A stretch of 64,000 nucleotides of DNA, from NCBI GenBank assembly GCA_940671915.1, contig CALNVZ010001857.1:485802-549801 (forward strand), given 5' to 3'. Shown here piece after piece: positions 1-11,882 of this stretch. Under the pieces are notes generated by a model that saw only the letters and a list, made by a program, of their open reading frames with translations, searched no databases and had not been told where the DNA came from. Each line of letters opens with the position of its first letter. Positions within the stretch are counted from its first letter, which is position 1. Source of the DNA: Paracentrotus lividus. Taxonomy: Eukaryota > Echinodermata > Echinoidea > Camarodonta > Echinidae. A program made the position numbers and the translations under genes.

Positions 1-1560
1 TTCAAAAATTTTAGAAAAATGTATGTATAATAGATTATTTGATTTTATAAATAAGTGCAATATATTATCTTTAAATCAATATGGTTTTCGGCCAGGCCAC
101 TCAACATCTTCGGCTCTTATTGATTTTGTTCACACTGTTGTTAATTCTCTTGATAATAAGAAATATATGATTGCAATGTTTTTAGATTTGAAGAAGGCTT
201 TTGATACAGTTGATCACACTATATTATTGAAAAAACTTGAATTGTATGGCATAAGAGGTATTGTACTTAAATTATTTCAAAGTTATTTATCAAACAGAAA
301 ACAATATGTCGAAATATCCAAATGCAAATCACAGCAAAATACTATCTCATGTGGGGTTCCCCAGGGTTCTATTTTAGGGCCGCTATTGTTTCTTCTTTTT
401 ATTAATGACCTTTGTAAAGTATCTAAATTATTGCATTGTATTATGTTTGCCGACGACACTAGCCTGTTTTTATCTCACTCAAACTATCACGTTTTACACA
501 ATTTATTCAATTCCGAACTTGAATTAATATCTGAGTGGTTTTTTGCAAACAAAATGATAATTAATCTTACAAAAACAAATTATACTGATTTTAGTAATTT
601 ATTTATACTGTCAATCTTCCGGTAGAATGTGCAATACAGATATTAAGTGTGTAAACGTCAGTGAAATTTTTAGGCATAACAATAGATCATAATTTACATG
701 GAAAAATCACATTGACAGTATGTGCAATAAGCTGGCCAAAATATAGGAATTATGTATCGTTTACGATCATTTCCTAAGGAGATTTTAAAAACTAATGTAT
801 TATGCCATTGTATACCATACCTTAATTACGGTATTCTTGCCTGGGGAAGTGCAAGTAGCAGTCACATAATAGATTAATATTTAACAAAACGTGCAATACG
901 AATTATGTCTCATGCCCCTTACTTGCCCATACCAATTCTCTATTTATTGAATTAGGTGTACTGAGATTTAATGATATTCATGTATTTCAAGTTCTTATAT
1001 TTAGTATTTATGTAACAATAACTCTTGCCAGATTATATCAAACATTCTTTAAGTTCAATAATGAATTTCATGGATATAATACAAGAAATGCAAACGATTT
1101 CATTTACCAAAACCAAGGCTCTCATCTTTTAAAACTCAATCTTATTTTCAAGACCTCAAATTTGGAATTCAATTACTATAAATATCAAGCAATCAGTCTC
1201 ATTAAATGTTTTTAAGTCAAAATCTAGGAAATTCATTTTAAATAAATATTCATCAAGTGTGTTTATTTAAATTTTTAGGCATTATAGGCATACCCCTCCC
1301 TTTACTTTGTATTAAGTTTATTTGTTGTTGTTGTTATTGTTCTGTATAATTATGTTATAGGGTCAGCTATTACAAGGCTCGTTCTTCTTTCTTGCTGTCC
1401 CTCTCATATTTAATTCAATGTATTTTGTTTTGTTTTTCAATTTGTGAATTTGACTGTTTGTATTTATTGTATATCTTATGGATTTTTTATGAGAAAATAA
1501 ATTGAAATTGTAAATTGTAAATTGTAAAAAAAAAATTGTAAAAATTGTAAGTCTACAATG
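1..1560 (+). mobile_element. Non-LTR retrotransposon fragment (CR1/L2/Jockey-like), 5' truncated by the window edge
   Basis: This is the 3' portion of a LINE. It holds a reverse-transcriptase reading frame (to 625), then a frameshifted and stop-containing C-terminal region readable in pieces to about 1260. An AT-rich 3' UTR follows, with a short iterated tail of ATTGTAA-like units at about 1500-1550. The C-terminal pieces include an FLGITIDH-like segment at about 668 and a GYNTRNANDF-like segment at about 1075, typical of CR1/L2/Jockey-group elements. The iterated tail also fits that group. The clade is inferred from motifs, not from a tree. The element cannot be active because its frame is broken. 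Confidence 0.85.
2..625 (+). pseudogene. Reverse transcriptase of a LINE, partial and degenerate
   Basis: The frame is open from the left edge; the first Met (23) is internal, because the upstream codons (SKILEKC) fit the family's usual run into the YNRL segment. RT motifs appear in order. A GFRPGHST segment is followed by motif A, FLDLKKAFDTVDH, with the first catalytic Asp. Motif B is GVPQGSILGPLLF, and motif C is FADD, a variant of YADD with both Asp residues kept. The frame ends at a stop at 623-625, well short of the full RT plus thumb domain; further conserved pieces follow in other frames. The catalytic residues survive but the element is truncated and frameshifted, so it is scored as a pseudogene. 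Confidence 0.85.
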
Positions 1561-3197
1561 TAAGCCTACATGTGTAGACCCTAGCCCGAGGTACAATTTA
1601 GAAAATGTACAGTAATCTCAATGGGCTAAAAACTTCAATATGTAATAGTTTTTGGTGTAGTGCCTACAGTTTATAAAGTGAGGAGGAGTGTTTATCACTT
1701 ACTGTGTGCTGATCCAGTTAATTTAATTCCTTTTATCATACCAAAGACGTATTGCCTTGTCCCTCTTTTATCAGACTTTGAATGAATTTTAATACCCTTT
1801 CATGAGAATGGAACATGTACACATTCCGTTATTTGACATGCACTGGTTTCGGTTTCAAGGATGCCATGAAAATATTTTGTATGATATCAAGGTTACTATA
1901 TTGTGCATTATTGCTGAAACTTTTCAAATGCTTTGCCTGGTTCCTGGGGCCTGGTTGTGAATAATTGTACACTGAATTGCTATTTAAAAGAAGACAACAA
2001 AGTATACACTGCTCTCTCTCTTCATTTTTTCTTTTTTTGTCCCCCTGGTGTTGGCCGACTATTCAATGTTGCTCTTTATCTTTAGCCTTTTTAACTTTTT
2101 GTTGTTTTTATATTTTATGCCGCTTTCATTAATTAGGTCTATATGAATATTTTGGCCTCCAGATATGATTCTGAACAAAAGGTAGAACAGTCGTTATCCA
2201 TTGGTATGTTTCTCCAAATTCAGATTTTGTTTTTGTTTTCTTTTTAATCATTGTTTAAAAAAGCTTTATGGATTGTCAAATGTGAGAAATGCTGTGCAAA
2301 GCATCCAGACCTGTTATACAGTAGGGGTCATGACTGGTCCAGAGTTTGTTCTAGTCTGCAAGCACAGACTTCAATTTGACATTTAAAGAAAATTATACCG
2401 TTTTTGGAGGGTTTGTGTTTTGTAATTGCGTTTTGTATCATGATTATGTTGGCGTATAAATTTGAAACTGGACATTGAACACACCCCTAGTCTCCTAGAT
2501 TCAGACAATCCATATCATGCACTTTGTGATGGTAAACCATATAGAATAATGGTGTCTAGTCTGCGAACAAGACTCCAATTTGTCATTTTCACCATGGTGT
2601 CCAGGGTATGACATGCAACCCACATTCCTAGCATTCTTGGAATGAACTGTTCACACAGGGACGCATTACTTGCTCCTGAAAGTCACATTAGAATAAACAG
2701 CACATTATAGTTGGGTGCTTGGAATTTTTGTGTGATTAGTCTGAACTTGGGGGGCACAGTATCTGAAGTGTAACCTTTCAAGATCTAAACTTCAGATCTA
2801 AAGTTGTGATCTAAAACTTGTGATCTATGAAACTGTTAGAGCTTGGAAGAAAAAAGAAAGTTGAAGGATCTGTTTTTATATAAAGCTGAATCACTATATT
2901 ACTTAATTTGTTTTTATCATAAAGTGTATTGTATTTTATGATGTGTGTATTAATATTTTATCTTTACCTATAAAAGCATTCAAGAAATAATAAAATATTC
3001 CCTACGGCATTCCCCTGAACATGACATCCATATTGAACATGTTCCATCTTCTAAACCAGTTCTGCTTGATGGTAGGTGCAAAAACCAGAGTCAATAACAA
3101 ATTAATTAATAGCTCACAATCAACATCTATTGTCTCTGGCATAGACTGAAGAATATGCTGTGTCTACATGTCAAGCTAAGCACGCAGGGGAGACACT
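1561..3197. other. Non-coding AT-rich DNA upstream of the visible septin exons
   Basis: No supported gene. Short reading frames here have no recognisable motifs. Positions 2414-2486 match the terminal repeat of the element at 15400-15891 and are listed separately. Around 2780-2830 the word GATCTAA recurs several times as a short degenerate repeat. Confidence 0.6.
2414..2486. repeat. Solitary terminal repeat of the 15400-15891 TIR family
   Basis: This segment carries the same sequence as the right arm at about 15819-15891 (TTTTGTAATTGCGTTTTG, then ATCATGATT, then TTGAACACACCC) with a few substitutions and short gaps. No partner arm is visible nearby, so it is a truncated copy or one end left by deletion. 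Confidence 0.8.
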
Positions 3198-3942
3198 AGG
3201 TGGATTCACACCTGCCCGATCTGGAAAAGTTCCCGTAATCTCTGATCGGGTATTTTTACCCCGATCACAAACTACGCGTAATTTTGCAAGTGTGAAACCA
3301 AATTACGCGTAATATTCCCGAAGATAAATTCCCGTTAATTAGTAGGTACTTCGTCGAAACTACGCGTAGTTTCGCCAAGGTCGTGGGAACTTTTGTAGTG
3401 TGAACATAAATTACGGGAACTTTCTATTCCCCCTTTCTTTTTCTTATGTATTTCTTTGTCTTTCCTTCTTTCTTCTCGTCCCTTATGTATTTCTTTGTTT
3501 TTCCTTCTTCCTCGCTTTTCTTATGTATTTCCTTGTTTTTCCTTCTTTTTGCTCTTTCCTTATGTATTTCTTTGTTTTCCTTCTTTTCCTTCTTTCCCCG
3601 CTTTTCTTATGCATTTCTTTGTTTTTCCTTCTTTCCCCGCTTTTCTTATGTATTTCTTTGTTTTTCCTTCTTTCCCCGCTTTTCTTATGTATTTCTTTAT
3701 TTTTCCTTCTTTCTTTTCGTTCCGTATGTATTTCTTTGTTTTTCCTTCTTTCCCCGCTTTTCTTATGTATGTCTTTGTTTTTTTCTATTTCTTCCCTTGT
3801 TTATAACTTCGGGTATTTTTCACGAAAAAGACGGTTCGGGCAGGTGTGAACATGCAAAACAAATTACGCGTAATTTGGTGGTTGGAAAAGTTCCCGTAAT
3901 TTACGGGTATTTTTCCCGATCGGGCAGGTGTGAATCCACCTT
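3198..3942. mobile_element. TIR element (MITE-like) with internal 39-bp minisatellite
   Basis: The ends are inverted copies: AGGTGGATTCACACCTGCCC at 3198 and its complement ending about 3942. Inner inverted motifs (ACGCGTAATTT, AAAAGTTCCCGTAAT, CGGGTATTTTT) extend the arms well beyond 80 bp. No transposase frame is visible, so it is non-autonomous. The centre is filled by the pyrimidine-rich tandem repeat listed separately. The transposon superfamily was not determined. Confidence 0.85.
3430..3790. repeat. 39-bp pyrimidine-rich minisatellite
   Basis: The unit contains TTCCTTCTTTCCCCGCTTTT followed by CTTATGTATTTCTTTG. Successive ATG words at 3609, 3648 and 3687 give a period of 39 bp; left-hand copies are more degenerate. 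Because 39 is a multiple of 3 and the strand lacks purine-rich stops, all three + frames stay open and give spurious Phe/Leu/Ser-rich reading frames. Confidence 0.9.
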
Positions 3943-6640
3943 TTGGGGCGGTCTCTTTTTGTTTGAATTCAATCCCGTAAATTAGACGAGGCATTGATGA
4001 GAGGAAGCTGTCACCAGTGTGCAGTCCATTAGAGTTCCATTCAGATTCTAATCAGTAGGGTCACATGATGTTCTAAGGCATTCCAAGATGCGATCATGAT
4101 ACTGTAGATCTGTACATGTACTTGTACGTCATAGCTTGATTAGTGTGATAGCCAGCGGTTACATTATACTCCCAAAGCTAATGTAAGCTCCGATATTTTT
4201 TTCCTCTTCACACTATCAGCTTTTTTGTTCTCTTCAAGACCTTTTTTGTCTTTGTTGAAAATGAAATTACTTACATGTAAAGATGTTAATATAAAGAATA
4301 GCTTTCCTCCTGTATGCGGTGGTCACAAATGAACGTAGGCTACGTGGCATGTGCGTGCAACATAGCTTGTTGTGCTACATGAATGTTGGATTTCTTCTGT
4401 CTTTGGTCCATTTCCTGCGATTCCTACGTTTCTGTATGAATGGTACTGTAAAACCTCCTGCGTGTCGTACCTGTAACATGCGTCTGATAATGTGCTAAAA
4501 AATATGTGCTCGAAATGAAATTTTTCCATAATACTCAAAGAGAGTTGTACGTTGCACTTATGACCCGTTTTGACTACCACTGGCGTAAATTCGCTCACTC
4601 TTTCTATTCATCAGGGGGGATAACGCTTTGTATTATTATGTAATATCCCCGCCAGATAAATATCATTCTTTATGGATTTACGCCAGGGATGACTCCCACA
4701 TAAGACCTCAAACATGTAGGGCTACATTATATATTTCTGGAGGTGGAAGGGTGTTCATTATTTGCTACAATGCCAGTAGTTTATCCATAATTCCCTTTCA
4801 ACCATCATGCAATGTGACCCGACTGTATCATCGACCTGTTTATTGAATACATGATCTCTTTTACCTCGTTACTTTACCAACCTCAAATTGAATTTCATGT
4901 CTTTGTCTTGCTCTTATTCTGCCCCCAATATGTGCACTCACGCTCTTCAATCCCCCTCAGACATGATGAAAAGGATTCTATAAATGGACGCTTGCACTCC
5001 GCCAAATTGAAGTTCACGCTCAAGTTGGTATGAAGAGACACATGGAATGTGCTTACCTGTATAGATCGTCTATTGAGAGCAAGAACGCCGTAAATTTATC
5101 TGCAGTAATGAATGTATAATTTCCTTCTGGCGTTAATCAAACAATGGGATCCCCTGGTGTGTGGATGTCATGAAATCATAGGATTGATATGTTTTTCTGA
5201 AAAGCAAATGTTTGGTATATTTTTGTAGCTCCAAGCAGATGAATGTGCTTTACCTGAGTCCATTATATGATGAGTGCGATAAGGGCGTTAACCTTATATG
5301 GAACAATTTGTTCATGGCTTTTTGGCTCTCTGGAGAGTATGCAGTTGATTTCGCATTGTGAGGATTACACCTGATCATTGTACAATGACTTTATTATACC
5401 TTTTTTTTTTGCGAAAAAGAGAATGTTTTTGTACATTTTAAACTTACCTGGTTCATTTTTTTTTTCCTTCAAATTTAATTCTAACACATTAAAGTTCAAA
5501 CCCAAATCGTGTTCAGTATGGTTATGTTGACTACATTGTACTTCAACCCTTGTAATGTAGAATAGGCAGATGAAATATATGACAACATATGGTTGGGAAG
5601 GTCCCATGATAGTCTCTGGTATTTACAAGAAGATAGTTCAAATGGGTCATCTCAAAGGGAAAGTTTGACATGGAAAAGGTCAGTTCAATTCATACTATGG
5701 TTCAGGAATTATATTTGATCTGCTCTAAGAACAAAAAAGAAAAAAAAAAAAGAAAAAAAACCCATACATAGGATGATGATTTAGCATCCAATATTCTACC
5801 ATTTTTCTTTTTTTTGGTACAAAGTGCCATCCAAAAACGATTATCAAAAAATTAAATTCGCCCTTTAAGATTTTTGCTTTAATTTTAATTTTTAATTTTT
5901 TTTTTACTGTTTTGCTGATTATTCATCAGTTGCTGATTATTGCTCAGTTAATATAAAGAATCCTTTTCAGCAAACCAAATTTGAGCAGTAGGCACCCACG
6001 TAATAACTTTGTGTTTGTGTGCTCTTTTTTAGTATTATAATTTATAATGGGGTTGTTTATTTGGTATCATTATAGTATTAATGTACCAGGCAGGGAATGC
6101 AAAATTTATCATTGTGGTGATTGTAGGATTGTTCTAGCTTCCAGTGGAAACGACCCCTTTAATATCAAGCCTCCTATTAACATTATTATGAATTGAGTCA
6201 TAAATCAAGGTTAGTAGGGTTGTCTGTTGAGCTCAGCCAGGAGACCCTGGGCAGTCCACCCGCACCACTTTTGAAATCGCTCGTATTTATGCAAGTCCTA
6301 TTCATGAGTTTGTGTGTTTGAATACGTAATTAGCAGCTTGTACCCGTCTTTGTTCGGTTATAATTCTGCATAGAAATTAATATTTGACATGAAATTTTCG
6401 GCATTAATAAATCATACTATCAAAATATATATTCCTTAATAATACGAAAGAAAATATGTCTTTCAAAATAGTAGAAAATGTAGGATATATTTTGCGTTAA
6501 GATCCGTTTGGGAATTTTTTTAATAACTAGCCACAAATACGCTTTATTTTCAATGATTCGACGAGAAAATAGGTTCATAATCTTCAGCAACTCTTCAGCT
6601 TTCCAAAAATACACCAAACATAGTATTTCAAGATTTATAT
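3943..6640. other. Non-coding DNA, no supported gene
   Basis: I see no conserved coding region. A small inverted pair (GGCGTAAAT near 4579 and ATTTACGCC near 4676-4684) suggests a degenerate hairpin element at about 4575-4690. Homopolymer A and T runs occur near 5400, 5740 and 5890. Confidence 0.5.
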
Positions 6641-6898
6641 CAGTCAGGAGCTAACGAAATGTGCAGTAAATACAAAATTGCTTCAATAACTGCGATCTGA
6701 TTGGCTGGTCTGATTTCAAGTGTGATTTGATTGGCTGATGCGAATCTCACCACGCACCAAAGGTCACTGCGCGGTCAGGTAACGGCTCCCACGTGTTTCA
6801 AAATCCCCGCTCGCATCAATCCTTGATTCAAGCAGCCAATCAGAAAGCCGCATTTTCTGTATTTTGGTCTTGCTTTATATTTTGCTAGCTCCTGACTG
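6641..6898. mobile_element. MITE-like inverted-repeat element, about 258 bp
   Basis: The terminal arms CAGTCAGGAGCTAACGAAAT (6641) and TTTTGCTAGCTCCTGACTG (ending 6898) are inverted copies with minor differences. The interior has several GATTGGCTG words (inverted CCAAT boxes) on both strands. No coding capacity. Confidence 0.8.
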
Positions 6899-7319
6899 GT
6901 AAAAAAGTAAAGGATATTAAAAGTTACTACGTTTTGAAGCTAAGATTTCATTCTTCCCAAATATGTAATTTTCTTTTGGAATCATGCAAAAATAACTACT
7001 TTTCTTGTCACTTATACCGAACTAAACATATGTTTTTGTTCCATATCTTTCACCAATACTTTTACAGTATTCAGATATGATAAAATACCATAAAATGTGC
7101 ATTTTTATAGGTAGGTTTAGAATTTCTTCTTTCTAAATATGTAAGAATCAGGAAATTCTGTTCACAAAATCAAAATCTACCAGAGTTGCAAAATCTCAGT
7201 TTTAGCCCGCACAGGTCAGCACAGCTCCGCAGAGTGCAGACAGAGGACTGAGAGAGTTGTATAAATTTCGCACTTTCGGCTCATTATAGCTCACGGTGTC
7301 CTCGGACTGTGGGTGGAAT

Positions 7320-8065
7320 GTGAATACAGACTTGAATTCATACAAACTTTGCCAGCATGACCCTAATCATTTTTGATGACCTTTTCCCAGTTCCCAGCTT
7401 CTGTCAGTTTGCATAGGAGATGTACTGCTTGTGGGAATGAGTCTCGATAACAAGTCAGTGATATTTGGCATGACATGAACATTTCATCACAAAACAAGAA
7501 TTTGATTTGAATATTGACCCTGTTCAGTATCGATGACCCCCAGCTTCTGCTGCATACAAGAGATGTTGCTTGTGTGGTAACATGCCCATAATTATCATCA
7601 ATTGACAGAGCATGGACAGCAGGAGATAGGAGATAACACTGCTTGTGGGAATGAGCCTTGTTAACAAAACATTGATAAAGCATGACATGAACATTTGATC
7701 ACATTACTTAAACATGGATTGAGTCATGCTTGTCAAGGCCAATGGGTTGTCTATTCACATGAATACAAACATGTACAAGATTTTGACCCTCATCTCAATA
7801 GATGATCTCTTCTGTTGGTTTGCATTTTGGAAATTTATGCTGCTTGTGGAAACGAGCTCCTTTCACATTATGAACAACAAACAGCATGAAAGCAGGCATC
7901 AGTTAACATAAACATGAATTGAGTCATGCTTGTCAAGGTCAATGGGTTGTCTGTTCACATGAATACAAACATACATGAGGTTGACCCCAGACAGTCTTGA
8001 TGACCTCTTCCCAGCTACTGTCAGGTAGCGTCTAGGAGATGCTGCTTGTGGGAACAAGCCCTTTT
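7320..8065. repeat. Degenerate tandem repeat, unit about 200 bp
   Basis: A block containing TTGAGTCATGCTTGTCAAGG, then GGGTTGTCTNTTCACATGAA and a GCTGCTTGTGG segment recurs with about 199-bp spacing (7719 and 7918). Earlier diverged units start near 7321 and 7500. Short open frames inside it are incidental. Confidence 0.8.
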
Positions 8066-8739
8066 AACAATACATGTATGTTTGCAGTGGCCGCACTGTG
8101 ATCAGCGCCATGTTGAAAAGAATCACTGCACAGTTCCATGAACAATGCTGCGCACGCACGCCTGACCCTAATGAATATTCATGATGCATAGTCCCACATA
8201 ATGTATATTGTGTATGTAATTAAACGACGTCAAGTCCACTCTAATCATAGATTTACAAAAATGCACACAAATTACATCTTTACCAAATATCACAAAAACA
8301 TCGTAGATATACATTTCAATAAGATACAAGACACAAGATAGGCACAGAAATTCAGAGAAGATGACAAATTGGGTTGAAAGTTAGTAGTTCCAAAAATAAA
8401 ATTATGATAGTAGGCTTGCTTCAATTACGTAAATCATCAGATTAGTTTGTAATTGCCTTTGGAGCCTGATTACCTAAATTGTTTATTTTGACGGAAGATT
8501 AAAGTGGGAAACATGACCAAATGCGTAAGTAGAACATTTTAAATTTCATTAGATATTTTACTGAAAGTTTTAAGTAATTATTTCAACCTTGGAGAAAGAC
8601 AAAGAGGGAAAATAATCAGCGGCCTCTTGTGCCCATGCGTATACATGTGTATCTGTCAATATGTCCCCGCCTTCAGAGCGCCCATTTGTTGTGTATATAA
8701 TGAACATTATAAGTGAATAACATCATCAATTATCAGACC

Positions 8740-9010
8740 ATGAAAGCAGGCATCAATCAACATATTGAGTCATGCTTACCAAGGTCAATATGTTGTCTGT
8801 TCATATGAACACAAACATAGGAGGTGGACCCCAGCTTCTAGATGCTAAGTAGGCCTACATAATTAGCATCGATTAATACATGTAGGCCTATCTAGAGCAT
8901 GAAAACAAGCATGAAATGAGTCATGTCTGTTCACATGAATACAAACGTACGCCAAGTTGATCCCAATCAGTCTCGATGACCTCGTCTCAGCAGCTCCTTG
9001 CCAGTGTCTA
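8740..9010. repeat. Displaced units of the roughly 200-bp tandem repeat
   Basis: Two further diverged units (TGAGTCATG near 8757 and 8918, each followed by the TCACATGAATACAAAC-type segment) lie about 675 bp beyond the main array. The 8066-8739 segment between them is unlike the unit and may be an insertion that split the array, or an expanded diverged spacer. Confidence 0.7.
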
Positions 9011-11480
9011 CAGGAAGTAGATGCGGAATTGTGTCTGTTGCTCTCTGATGGGTCCAATATGCTATCCCTGTCACACGGGCTTAAGATGCAAACTGTATTG
9101 ACAATGTTCAACTGATGTGAAATTAACATTGTAGGCCTACACAGTTTTCGCCGAAAAATTTACCTTCACTTTTACACATTTGTATGTTTTACATTATTGT
9201 TTTAGGGATGAAAATTAAGCCACTTGTGCAATCTGATGCATTGTTTCCGCCTTGTACTTTTAATGTTTCCTTACAATGTAGGCCTAGGCCTATATGTAGA
9301 TATGCGGAAAATATGAAAAGTCATCTCAGGAAGATGTCTGTCAATGTTTTCATGGAGTCTTAATGTATGTACATAGAGAAACGTCTGGGATGCAATATGC
9401 TGTAAAACCAGAATTTTTTTGTGCATGATACTTCACGAATTTCGCAAGAGTGAAATGCCCTCAAAGGTGTAGGCCCTACAATACTGTACAATATATACAA
9501 GCACATGCAAGTTGATGGTCGGCAATTGGTGAAAGTTTCATTATGTGGAAAAAGCTGTCGGTCCCAATTCACGAATGTTTCTGGTTGTACAGTATGCAGA
9601 TTGCATATTTTAAATTGTACATGTGTATCTACTTTATCCAGACATATTTACCAAGGTCTTGCTACACATAAGTACCCTGATATGAGTGTTTGCATAGTAA
9701 AATTTTATTGACATTTTGGCTCAAGTTATGTGACCTCTATATTCACAAGTAAAATAAACAAGAAACAAGACCAAAATATAGGGCATAGTCAGTCGCTGAC
9801 GATACTTTGTACAAAATCTGCATTCCATTATATCCTGGACAATCATTTCTGGTCTGTTTCAATTTTTGATGTTCGGGTGCATGCTTCACAAGATAGGGGA
9901 TCCCAATTGTATTTATTTTTTATTTTTTTGTAATTTTTTTTTTTTTTTTGGGGGGGGGGAAGGGTGGGACATACTGATCATGTTTATGAAATATCTTATC
10001 TTAGGCTTTCAAAAACGACTTTCTTGTAATAATGAAAAATTATCTCCATTTCCTTTGAACCATGACAACAGTTTGAATTCAAACAGCTGAATGTCCACTC
10101 CAGATTACTAGGGCAATTTTTGACATTGAAAACATGTGGATGTGATAGCAGATCGTGAGACAGGTTGTTTTTATATAGAGCTGAGAGTTATTATTGGCCA
10201 TTTTGTGTCCTATTTATGATTTTTATAATTTTTTTTTTACAAGGATCTTGGCCCTCATTTTTATCTTCCACTTGGGGAAAACTCTTGAGAGATTGTTGAC
10301 AAGCCTTTCTGATATGACCCAGCAGGTCATCAGCAGGGGTCAAGGGTCAAGTTAATGATTGGATAGGGGTCTCTGCAAGAAGAGAATAAAAACATTTTTA
10401 TAGAGGATCATAAATAATATCTTCTTGTGTGAACCAATGAGTTATTGGTGTTGTGTTGAGCGCATACAGTGGTGGATATAGGGGGATGTTAGGGGGTTAA
10501 CGCCCTCCCCCTCCCCCCATATTGGGCTGCAAAAAAAACAAACAAACAAACAAAAACAAGAAAAAAAAAGGAAAGGAAGAAAGAAAGAAAGAAGAGGAGG
10601 ATGAGGAAAAAGAAAGAGATGTTATTATCAGGCCCGTAAGGGTTGGGGGCAACAAATACTAGTAGAATAAAGGAAACCTGAAAGCTTAAAATAATTTAAT
10701 AATAATTTTCTAGGGTTACCTGCTGGGTTTTAATTCTCAATATCTGGATTGAAAAAATATGCAAAGAAAATAGGATTCCCCTGGTCTAGCTACATGTATC
10801 CTAAGGTCTCAGGTTTGTATCCCGACATAATTCCTTTTTCTTTAATTTCATTTGGTCAGGTATTTGGTTTTCATACTTTGATACACTTTTCACGCCGTTT
10901 TTAGTCGCGCTGTTTTAGCGAAATGATTTAATGGGTTTTAGCACTCTAAATTTAAAGCCTTTTGATATCTCTTGCCCATGGGCTGTTGCCTGTGCGGTAT
11001 GCAATGGAAACAAACACCAGTACGATGTTTCAAAGATAATTTACATTTCACACTAGTTATGATTGGTTGTATGAAAGAAGACTCGAGGACTGTGTCGAAA
11101 GATCATTTATCAAAGCTGTTCAACCAGTGTGAAAGCTGTTTTGACATCTGTGCTTCACTTCCCATTAGAAACTGATGTATTTGGTGAACTGAAAGAAAGT
11201 ATATATTATTTTTTATTTTATCAAGTAGGCAATGAGCGATGTTGATAGTGAACCAGTAACACTCCAATTAAAGCGCGTTGATTTTAGTTTAAAGGCATAG
11301 CTCGACATTGCAGGTGCGCTGTACACATGGCGCCAATGAGGGCCTACATACAGTGTACATGTAGGCTGCTCACTGCTGGCGACTGATCAGCCCATGGGAC
11401 AAAACAGAAAATCACTGAATTTGCTGCAGCCTTTTCCGAAAGGTGTCAACCAACTAGCCCAGAAGTTGTCTCACAACTCC
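9011..11480. other. Non-coding DNA, no supported gene
   Basis: There are T and G homopolymers at 9928-9960 and an A-rich and GAAA-rich simple repeat at 10530-10620. A CAGTGGTGGATATAG word at 10469 resembles one end of the 26218-26355 TIR family. TAGGCCTA palindromes occur around 9132 and 9285. A reading frame at 10972-11175 was examined as a septin exon and rejected. Confidence 0.5.
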
Positions 11481-11486
11481 CGTTTG

Positions 11487-11882
11487 AGGGAGCGAGTTGG
11501 CTCAGTCGGTAAAGCGACTGCCTGTCGAACCAAAGATTGTGGGTTCGAGTCCACCCCGGGCGGATGACTGAAGCCTGTGTTGTGTGTTAACGTGCCCCTC
11601 TCCTGTTTCATAGACGCAGGCTATGTTACAGTGGAAAACACTCCGTCCCTCGGATAGGACGTTAAATGGAGGTCCTGTGTAAAGGAGAGTCACAACCTTT
11701 GCACGTTATCCACTGCACTCTTCGTATATTAGAGTAGGGGGAAACCCCGGTGCAGTGACCAGTCCGCCTGCATACCCCCAATCAGTTATATTGGGAGGAG
11801 AGACCTGCGGGTTACAGTGATTCGGTTCGCTTTTTACCTTCCATGGCACAGGTGACGCCAAAATGAATAATAATAATAATGA
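11487..11882 (+). mobile_element. tRNA-derived SINE
   Basis: The 5' part resembles a tRNA. The A box is GTTGGCTCAGTCGG at 11496-11509 and the B box GGTTCGAGTCC at 11542-11552, at normal internal-promoter spacing for RNA polymerase III. A tRNA-unrelated body of about 300 bp follows, and the element ends in an (AAT)n tail at about 11865-11880. This is the head-body-tail structure of a SINE, presumably mobilised by a LINE. The source tRNA was not identified with certainty; the GTC at the expected anticodon place could suggest tRNA-Asp. Confidence 0.85.

Noticed and set aside
3048..3076. LMVG-like codons before GGTGCA, considered as the missing N-terminal septin exon end
   Set aside because: Upstream codons do not match any septin segment; the match is only four residues.
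3400..3985. Three overlapping open frames rich in Phe, Leu and Ser, resembling membrane proteins
   Set aside because: They arise from a 39-bp pyrimidine-rich minisatellite inside a TIR element; all three frames are open at once and none shows a domain.
4323..4598. Minus-strand frame of 91 codons
   Set aside because: No motif, no neighbours in frame, and coding-like bias absent; likely chance.
10972..11175. Frame with a HFTLVMIG segment that resembles the strand before a septin P-loop and would splice in phase 1
   Set aside because: The rest of the frame does not resemble the septin N-terminus, the putative donor (GTTGTA) is weak, and no good acceptor context is present.
11487..11570. Functional tRNA gene
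   Set aside because: A and B boxes are present, but the segment continues into a SINE body with an (AAT)n tail and does not fold as a complete tRNA by eye.
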